A DNA stretch of 12,707 nucleotides from Solobacterium sp. Its GTDB lineage: Bacteria > Bacillota_I > Bacilli_A > Erysipelotrichales > Erysipelotrichaceae. Where the stretch lies: NCBI GenBank assembly GCA_017543005.1, contig JAFWEA010000339.1, positions 1-12,707 of the forward strand, in the 5' to 3' direction. The notes beneath the pieces are model-generated. The model was given only the letters and a program-made list of their open reading frames with translations. It ran no database searches and was not told the DNA's origin. Of this stretch, positions 8,234 through 12,707 are shown one piece after another (the first letter of the stretch is position 1; each line of letters begins with the position of its first letter). A program made the position numbers and the translations under genes.

Positions 8234-8477
8234 ACCACAGCAGATTCACATCATTCTCTATCCGGTCACCGCTGCCGGATACTATGAATTCACCGTTACT
8301 TCCACCATGACCTTCCGGCAGATTATTTCATTGCTGCAGAATAAAACCGGGATCCTGCAGGAAAAGAATCCCGGTAATGCGGCAGTATTTGAACGGCAGT
8401 CCATGCAGTACTGTGACCCGGATGTCAGACTGGACCGGCTCAACGTACAGGACGGCATGACGTTTCTTGTTTACTGA
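8223..8477 (+). CDS. esaB: YukD/EsaB-like ubiquitin-fold protein of the T7SS
   Basis: An 84-aa protein of the size and pattern of YukD/EsaB, small cytoplasmic ubiquitin-fold proteins encoded with T7SSb systems and needed for or regulating secretion. Visible features are the beta-hairpin start QIHIILYPV … YYEFTVTSTMTFRQII, the single helix, and the closing LDRLNVQDGMTFLVY, which matches the ubiquitin-like 'L-x-x-x-x-I-x-D-G-D' ending. The start is TTG at 8223: a frame stop at 8214-8216 rules out anything earlier, and the first ATG is 28 codons in. Part of a consensus Shine-Dalgarno (GGTGATC, 8212-8218) precedes it within essC, which it overlaps by 11 bp. Its 3' end overlaps the opposite-strand radical SAM gene by 7 bp. 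It is the last gene of the operon. Confidence 0.82.
   Translation: MPNKPQQIHIILYPVTAAGYYEFTVTSTMTFRQIISLLQNKTGILQEKNPGNAAVFERQSMQYCDPDVRLDRLNVQDGMTFLVY
8338..8375 (-). terminator. Probable intrinsic terminator of the ttcA–radical SAM operon, antisense inside esaB
   Basis: Read on the minus strand, ACCGGGAT (8375-8368) pairs perfectly with ATCCCGGT (8353-8346) across a 14-base loop. TTTATTCT follows at once, giving a U-rich tail of TTTTATT when the last stem base is counted. It lies about 95 bp after the radical SAM stop codon. On the plus strand the stem is followed by AATGCGG, so it should not stop the T7SS transcript. The loop is longer than ideal. Confidence 0.5.
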
Positions 8478-9304
8478 TCGAAGCGGCGGCGGAAGGTGCA
8501 CTTTTGGCAGAGCGGTTCGCTCAGACGGTGCTGCCGGAAACCGCTGATGAGATCCTGATATCGTTTAGATGCAAGAATCTCCTGCAGGGACTGCTGAAAG
8601 ATATTGCCAAGGGCAATGCGGCCATGGGCATCCAGGCAGCAGGGCACAACCGTGCCGTCGGACAGGATGGCCAGCTGATTGATGCCGCCAAGGCACGTTC
8701 CTTTTGTACTGTCATCATCAGCCTGTTCCGGCCAGGTGAAGGCATTGTCAAAATCAACATAGACATTCGGCAGGATAGAATAATTATCCGTCCGGCCTGT
8801 CGGCTTCATATCATAGCGACTGCGGATCAGGTCCAGGCATTGTTTTGTTTTCGGCATGTCAGCCTGATCATCCCGCCAGAAGCGGATCTCACAATAGGGA
8901 TGTCCGGCGGCGGAAGCCTTTTCGCAGAAAGCAAGAATCGTATTCATATATTCTGCCGGATCGGGATCAGGCTGATATTCAATGCTCTGCAGGGAAAAGG
9001 ATATCTTGCGCAGTGAGGGGTGATCCGCCAGGTCAGACCAGCGGTTCAGATAGGTTGCATTGGTAACCAGCTGGATATGAAAGCCACGATCATCACAAAT
9101 CTGCAGCAGTTCTTCCAGATGCGGATGCATCAGCGGTTCGCCCTGAACGTGCAGGTAGATGTACTTTGTCAGCGGCTCGATTTCATCGAGAATATGCGAA
9201 AACTCCTGAACTGACATATGGCGGGGCGCCCGGCTGTTCTTGTCGCAGAACGCGCAGTTTAGGTTGCATGTATTGAGGATTTCGATATAAACACGCTTGA
9301 TCAT
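8471..9304 (-). CDS. Radical SAM protein with SPASM-like C-terminal cysteines
   Basis: A 277-aa radical S-adenosylmethionine enzyme. The [4Fe-4S]-binding motif is C13-NLN-C17-AF-C20 (CxxxCxxC), near the N-terminus as usual. G55-E56-P57 is the SAM-binding GEP motif, and later strands (HIQLVTNA, KISFSLQS) fit the partial TIM barrel. The C-terminal segment has C204, then DGTVVP-C222-C223, LGNIF, and C266-QK-C269, the layout of SPASM/twitch-type auxiliary cluster domains. The substrate cannot be read from the sequence; SPASM enzymes often modify peptides, but other roles exist, and no precursor peptide is seen nearby. Its ATG overlaps the ttcA stop (ATGA on the minus strand), so the two are translationally coupled. 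Its 3' end overlaps esaB by 7 bp. Confidence 0.88.
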   Translation of the reverse strand: MIKRVYIEILNTCNLNCAFCDKNSRAPRHMSVQEFSHILDEIEPLTKYIYLHVQGEPLMHPHLEELLQICDDRGFHIQLVTNATYLNRWSDLADHPSLRKISFSLQSIEYQPDPDPAEYMNTILAFCEKASAAGHPYCEIRFWRDDQADMPKTKQCLDLIRSRYDMKPTGRTDNYSILPNVYVDFDNAFTWPEQADDDSTKGTCLGGINQLAILSDGTVVPCCLDAHGRIALGNIFQQSLQEILASKRYQDLISGFRQHRLSEPLCQKCTFRRRFDQ

Positions 9305-10065
9305 TCTGTTTTATGCCAGTCACTGCCCCGGCACCAGAGCGAAAGCTGTTCCTGATTGGCAAGCGAAGAAAGAAAATTCTTCCGGGCCTGCGGATATTTT
9401 TTATAAAGGTCCTGCAGGAGTTCCTTGACTTCCTGCCGTTCGGTATGGCCGTCATTCGGGCAGGTGCTTTCTACGATCGGCAGCTGAAGTTCCTGCAGGG
9501 CGGTCTGCCGGATATCATCCTCAAAGCAGTAGACCAGCGGCCGGATAAAATCCATATTGGTATTGCTCAGGTGCATGGCCGGCGTAAAGGTGGCAATTCT
9601 GGCCCCGTGCAGCATGTTCATGAACAAGGTTTCAATTGCGTCGTCCGCATGATGGGCAAATGCCGTTTTATTACAGCCGTATTCTTTTGCGGCCTTGACG
9701 ATGGCACCTTTTTTCAAGGTGCTGCAGAGACTGCAGTCAATGGTCCCGTTGCGGCGGGGATGCAGCTGCAGGATATCGTACAGCCGGGTCGGATAATCAA
9801 GATAGGGAATCTCGTTTTCTTCCATATACGCACGCAAAGATGAAAAATCCATGCCCGGAAAGCCCATCTCCAGATGAACTCCAAGTACGGTGAATTCCTT
9901 GCTGTCATAGCGTCTGGCAATATATCTGTACTGGTGCAGGGCCTTCAGCAGCAGCACGCTGTCCTTGCCGCCGGAAACCCCGACACAGATCTTGTCACCG
10001 TCATTGATCAGACCGAAATCAACATCTGCGCGGCGGATTGCACCGAGAATCTTTTTATATGACAT
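9301..10065 (-). CDS. ttcA: TtcA-family tRNA 2-thiocytidine synthetase (PP-loop ATPase)
   Basis: A 254-aa protein with the N-type ATP pyrophosphatase PP-loop SGGKDS (31-36), the paired cysteines C111-SL-C114, the conserved AFAHHADDAIETLFMNML region (about 135-152) and a third cysteine C202 in STCPNDGHTER. TtcA adenylates C32 of tRNAs and inserts sulfur using a [4Fe-4S] cluster held by three cysteines; the three cysteines here fit that pattern. The protein is shorter than E. coli TtcA (about 311 aa), as is common for Firmicute members, so the exact tRNA target is not certain. A strong Shine-Dalgarno (AAAGGA on the minus strand) precedes the ATG. It is the first gene of a two-gene operon with the radical SAM gene and is divergent from truB. 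Confidence 0.88.
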   Translation of the reverse strand: MSYKKILGAIRRADVDFGLINDGDKICVGVSGGKDSVLLLKALHQYRYIARRYDSKEFTVLGVHLEMGFPGMDFSSLRAYMEENEIPYLDYPTRLYDILQLHPRRNGTIDCSLCSTLKKGAIVKAAKEYGCNKTAFAHHADDAIETLFMNMLHGARIATFTPAMHLSNTNMDFIRPLVYCFEDDIRQTALQELQLPIVESTCPNDGHTERQEVKELLQDLYKKYPQARKNFLSSLANQEQLSLWCRGSDWHKTE

Positions 10066-10085
10066 GGCCGTCCTTTCCGTGCAAC

Positions 10086-10094
10086 ATTATAACA
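10086..10094 (-). promoter_or_regulatory. Extended -10 promoter element for ttcA
   Basis: On the minus strand the sequence reads TGTTATAAT, a perfect TATAAT (10091-10086) with the TGn extension (10094-10092). No good -35 is needed or seen. Transcription would start near 10079, about 13 bases before the ttcA ATG, leaving room for the GGAAAGGA ribosome site. Confidence 0.65.
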
Positions 10095-10102
10095 TCAGCG
10101 TG

Positions 10103-10108
10103 TATAAT
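10103..10108 (+). promoter_or_regulatory. -10 element for truB
   Basis: A perfect TATAAT lies 10 bp before the truB ATG. The -35 position at 17 bp reads TGCAAC, a poor match. Expected transcription start is near 10115, only a few bases before the ATG at 10119, so the mRNA would be almost leaderless. A weaker TATAAC lies upstream at 10088-10093. Confidence 0.5.
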
Positions 10109-10118
10109 ATGGCTGATT

Positions 10119-10964
10119 ATGGATACTGTACTGCTTATCAACAAACCGGCCGGACTGACATCTTTTGATGTGGTCGCAAGATGCCGGCGCATTCTGCATG
10201 AAAAAAAGGCAGGTCATACCGGCACCCTGGATCCGGAAGCTTCCGGGCTGCTGATTGTCCTGACCGGAAAATATACAAAATATCTTCCTTACTGTGTACA
10301 TCATCATAAACAATATGCGGCTGAATTCCGTCTCGGCATGAAAAGCAACACCGAAGACATCTGGGGAGACGTCATTTCAACCGGGCTGAAAGCATCGCAT
10401 ACAGAGGCTGAAATTCAGGTCCTGGCGGACCGCATGCTGGGCCGGTACATGCAGATTCCGCCGATGTTCTCAGCCTTGAAGAAAGACGGCCGCAAACTGT
10501 ACGAGTATGCCCGCAAAGGTATTGAAGTGGAACGGGAACCGCGGGATTGTTTTATTGATTCCCTGACTGTCCATAAGCTGGATGAGGACCGCTGGTCCCT
10601 GGAGGCTACGGTTTCTTCCGGTACCTATATCCGCACATTGATTACAGACCTGGCTGCTTCAGCCGGTGAAGATGCGGTCATGAGCGCCCTGGTCAGAACC
10701 GGAATCGAACAGTTATCACTGGAGGAAGCTGTATCCCTTGATGCACTTTCCCTTGATCATCTGCCGGCCTTTGATATTGCCCGCATCCTGGATCCGGAAC
10801 TGCCGCTGGTGGAAGTGCAGGACCCGCTGCCGGTATACAGAGGCATGACAGTTGCATTGCCCCGGGATGATGAAATTGTGATTCTCTGCTACAATAAACA
10901 AATACTGGCAGCATATGAACGCCGTGATGACGGTCTGTATCACTGCCGGAGGGGATTGTTCTGA
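10119..10964 (+). CDS. truB: tRNA pseudouridine(55) synthase
   Basis: A 281-aa protein that makes pseudouridine 55 in the T loop of tRNAs. The N-terminus MDTVLLINKPAGLTSFDVV is typical. The catalytic aspartate is D38 in GHTGTLDPEASG, followed by KxY-type and substrate-loop motifs (PPMFSALKKDGRKLYEYARKG) and TYIRTLITDLA. The last 60 or so residues resemble the PUA-like C-terminal domain. The start at 10119 is chosen because it aligns with the family; in-frame codons upstream to 10038 encode nothing TruB-like and overlap the ttcA start. There is no Shine-Dalgarno before the ATG. ribF begins 1 bp after the stop. Confidence 0.95.
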   Translation: MDTVLLINKPAGLTSFDVVARCRRILHEKKAGHTGTLDPEASGLLIVLTGKYTKYLPYCVHHHKQYAAEFRLGMKSNTEDIWGDVISTGLKASHTEAEIQVLADRMLGRYMQIPPMFSALKKDGRKLYEYARKGIEVEREPRDCFIDSLTVHKLDEDRWSLEATVSSGTYIRTLITDLAASAGEDAVMSALVRTGIEQLSLEEAVSLDALSLDHLPAFDIARILDPELPLVEVQDPLPVYRGMTVALPRDDEIVILCYNKQILAAYERRDDGLYHCRRGLF

Positions 10965-10965
10965 T

Positions 10966-11886
10966 ATGAGAATTATCAAAATTGACCTGCAGAAACCTGT
11001 ACAGCATACATTTCCGGTGATTGCCTGCATCGGTTATTTTGACGGTATGCACAAAGGTCACCAGGCGCTGATTGAAAAGACAATCTCCATGGCCAGGGAC
11101 AGGCGCTGTGAATCCGGCCTGATCACCTTTGATCCGGATCCCTGGGTAACACTGAACAAAGAACAGCATGTCACGCATGTCAATACGATGCGGCAGCGGA
11201 TCAATCTGGCGGCCCGCATGGGAATTCAGAATATTATCATCCTCAATTTCACGGAGGAAATGTCCAGACTGACGCCGACGGAATTTATCAACCGGGTGCT
11301 GAGCACGCTGAATCTGAAGGGGCTGGTCTGCGGCTTTGACTTCCGCTATGGATATAAGGGAGAAGGCAACAGTGAAACCCTGACCAGGGATGCGCTTTGC
11401 CGGGTGACTGTGGTGGAGCCGGTGACCGATGCCAACGGTAAGATTTCCACAACCCGCATCAGCGAGCAGATCATGGCCGGCAATGTCGACTATGCGGCGG
11501 AAATGCTGGGCTATTACTACGAAATCCAGGGCAAGGTGGTCCATGGCCGTCACCGCGGGCATGACCTCGGCTTTCCGACTGCCAATGTCAGCGCCACCAG
11601 CGAATATATCAAACCCAAACCCGGAGTCTATGCGGGCTATGCGGTCGTGCACGGCCGCCGCTACCGGGCCATGATCAACCTCGGCCATAACCCGACCATG
11701 AATTACCGGGATGATCTTTCCATGGAAGCGTACATCCTTGATTTCAACATGGATATCTACGGGGAACGCATCAGCATCGAATTTGTCCGTTACCTGCGGC
11801 CTGAGGTCCGCTTCCGCACAGTCGGCAACCTGATCATGCAGCTGGAGCAGGATGCCCGGGATGTCCGCAATACGATTCCGTTATGA
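10966..11886 (+). CDS. ribF: Bifunctional riboflavin kinase / FMN adenylyltransferase
   Basis: A 306-aa enzyme, the usual length, that turns riboflavin into FMN and FAD. The N-terminal nucleotidyltransferase domain has the signature IGYFDGMHKGHQ (D26, H29, H32). The C-terminal flavokinase domain has GHDLGFPTAN (G202-N207 core), the PGVYAGYAVV strand, INLGHNPT and the final FVRYLRPEVRF. The start at 10966 has GGAGGGG at 10948-10954. The ORF could extend to 10915, but the extra residues are not conserved in type. It sits 1 bp after truB and overlaps the next gene by ATGA. No FMN riboswitch is present, which fits a housekeeping operon. Confidence 0.96.
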   Translation: MRIIKIDLQKPVQHTFPVIACIGYFDGMHKGHQALIEKTISMARDRRCESGLITFDPDPWVTLNKEQHVTHVNTMRQRINLAARMGIQNIIILNFTEEMSRLTPTEFINRVLSTLNLKGLVCGFDFRYGYKGEGNSETLTRDALCRVTVVEPVTDANGKISTTRISEQIMAGNVDYAAEMLGYYYEIQGKVVHGRHRGHDLGFPTANVSATSEYIKPKPGVYAGYAVVHGRRYRAMINLGHNPTMNYRDDLSMEAYILDFNMDIYGERISIEFVRYLRPEVRFRTVGNLIMQLEQDARDVRNTIPL

Positions 11887-12707
11887 AACAGGAATATCTT
11901 GATGAAATAAAAGCAGTTCTCAAAGAGGACTATGAAGCTTATATAGAGGCACTGCAGCAGCCGGCTGTGCGCGGGTTCAGGGTCAATACCCTGAAGATCG
12001 ATCCGGCCAGCTTTTTTTCATTGACCGGATGGCAGCGCCGGCCGACCCCGTTCGCAGCCAATGGGTTTTATCTCGATGATGATCTTCCCGTCAGCCGGCA
12101 GAATGCTTATGCGGCTGCTTTGTTCTATATGCAGGAACCTAGTGCCAGTGCTTCCGTGACCTGGATGGATCCCAAACCGGGTATGAAGATCCTGGATCTG
12201 TGTGCTGCCCCGGGCTCCAAGACAACGCAGATTGCCGAGGCCATGCAGGGAAGGGGCCTGCTTGTTGCCAATGAAATCGATCCGGCCAGAGCCCGGATCC
12301 TTGTGGAAAATGTCGAACGCCACGGCATCAGGAACTGTCTGGTGGTCAATGCCGATCCCCGGGATGTGGCCGCGGCTTTTCCGGAATATTATGACATGGT
12401 GCTGGTGGATGCGCCCTGTTCCGGGGAAGGGATGTTCCGCAAGGAACCCGAAGCGGTGCAGGCCTGGTCTTTGGAACATGTGCAGAGCTGTGCCAGACGG
12501 CAGGCCCATATTCTTGACAGTGCCTGGGAAACACTGAAGCCGGGCGGCATCCTGCAGTATTCCACCTGCACACTGAACACGGCGGAAAACGAGGAAACCA
12601 TTGCGGCATTTACAGCCCGGCACCCGGATATGCATGTGATTGCCGGCAGCGGCAGTTTCGGTCATCCCGGAATCAGTTTCGGTAATGATACGGAACTGGC
12701 CCGGCGC
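11883..12707 (+). CDS. rsmF: NOL1/NOP2/sun-family rRNA (cytosine-C5) methyltransferase, RsmF-like, 3' end outside window
   Basis: 275 codons are visible from ATG 11883, which overlaps the ribF stop as ATGA; the frame stays open to the last base. The N-terminal part (LQQPAVRGFRVNTLKID) resembles the RNA-binding portion of this family. The SAM-binding motif I is LDLCAAPGSKTTQIAE (about 103-118), followed by NEIDPARARIL. Motif IV is DAPCSGEGMFRKE with C179, and motif VI is YSTCT with C229, the cysteine that attacks C6 of the target cytosine; C179 helps product release. The PCSGEGMFRK wording is typical of RsmF-like enzymes, including E. faecium EfmM, which methylate 16S rRNA near position 1404-1407; the exact site here is inferred. 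RsmF-type proteins are usually about 450-480 aa, so roughly 40% is missing. Confidence 0.9.
   Translation, partial: MKQEYLDEIKAVLKEDYEAYIEALQQPAVRGFRVNTLKIDPASFFSLTGWQRRPTPFAANGFYLDDDLPVSRQNAYAAALFYMQEPSASASVTWMDPKPGMKILDLCAAPGSKTTQIAEAMQGRGLLVANEIDPARARILVENVERHGIRNCLVVNADPRDVAAAFPEYYDMVLVDAPCSGEGMFRKEPEAVQAWSLEHVQSCARRQAHILDSAWETLKPGGILQYSTCTLNTAENEETIAAFTARHPDMHVIAGSGSFGHPGISFGNDTELARR

Noticed and set aside
8506..8535. Hairpin GGCAG…CTGCC with inner GAGCG-GTT-CGCTC, considered as terminator of the T7SS operon
   Set aside because: No T-run follows on either strand and it lies within the radical SAM coding sequence, so it is more likely a chance pairing.
9313..9843. 176-codon plus-strand open frame opposite ttcA
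   Set aside because: It is antisense to the PP-loop protein, has no recognisable domain and no convincing ribosome site.
10693..11688. 331-codon open frame on the minus strand, antisense to truB/ribF
   Set aside because: Both plus-strand genes are well-known families with intact catalytic motifs; the antisense product looks compositionally artificial.
1..12707. CRISPR arrays, insertion sequences, tRNA or rRNA genes, LXG-type toxin or immunity genes
   Set aside because: I looked for repeats, transposase motifs, structured RNAs and polymorphic toxin genes and saw none in this window.

Overview
The window looks like a chromosomal segment of a low-to-mid GC Gram-positive bacterium (Bacillota). 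Two things point there: a housekeeping block infB–rbfA … truB–ribF, and a Firmicutes-type (T7SSb) type VII secretion module with WXG100 proteins, an EssC ATPase and a YukD/EsaB ubiquitin-like protein. The gene style would suit an Erysipelotrichia- or Clostridia-like gut Firmicute, but that placement is an inference; no rRNA or other decisive marker is present. Coding density is very high, with no gap above about 100 bp.

Layout. (1) 2–1614, + strand: the 3' part of infB and complete rbfA, closed by a clear intrinsic terminator at 1613–1641. (2) 1706–8477, + strand: a compact type VII secretion operon of five tightly packed or overlapping genes. They are a WXG100 protein, a second WXG100-like ('pore-forming ESAT-6'-like) protein, a lipoprotein of about 699 aa with SLH-like and Big2 domains, a 1279-aa EssC/FtsK-type membrane ATPase with FHA-like domains, and a YukD/EsaB-like protein starting at TTG. 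(3) 8471–10065, – strand: a two-gene operon of a TtcA-family tRNA thiolase and a radical SAM/SPASM-like protein joined by an ATGA overlap. It converges on, and overlaps by 7 bp, the end of the T7SS operon. (4) 10119–12707, + strand: truB, ribF and the start of a NOL1/NOP2/sun (RsmF-like) rRNA m5C methyltransferase that runs off the window, with short spacing or overlaps.

How they fit together. The outer genes serve translation initiation, ribosome maturation, RNA modification and flavin cofactor synthesis. The infB–rbfA–truB–ribF order common in Firmicutes is split here by two foreign-looking modules, one on each strand. The most interesting part is the T7SS operon. It has Esx substrates, motor and ubiquitin-like protein, but no recognisable EssA, EssB or EsaA. 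The slot between the substrates and EssC is instead taken by a large lipoprotein whose middle of about 450 residues I do not recognise. Only the first ATPase domain of EssC keeps Walker motifs. Regulatory details worth attention are a probable terminator of the minus-strand operon lying antisense inside esaB, and back-to-back promoters between ttcA and truB, with truB apparently having almost no leader and no Shine-Dalgarno.
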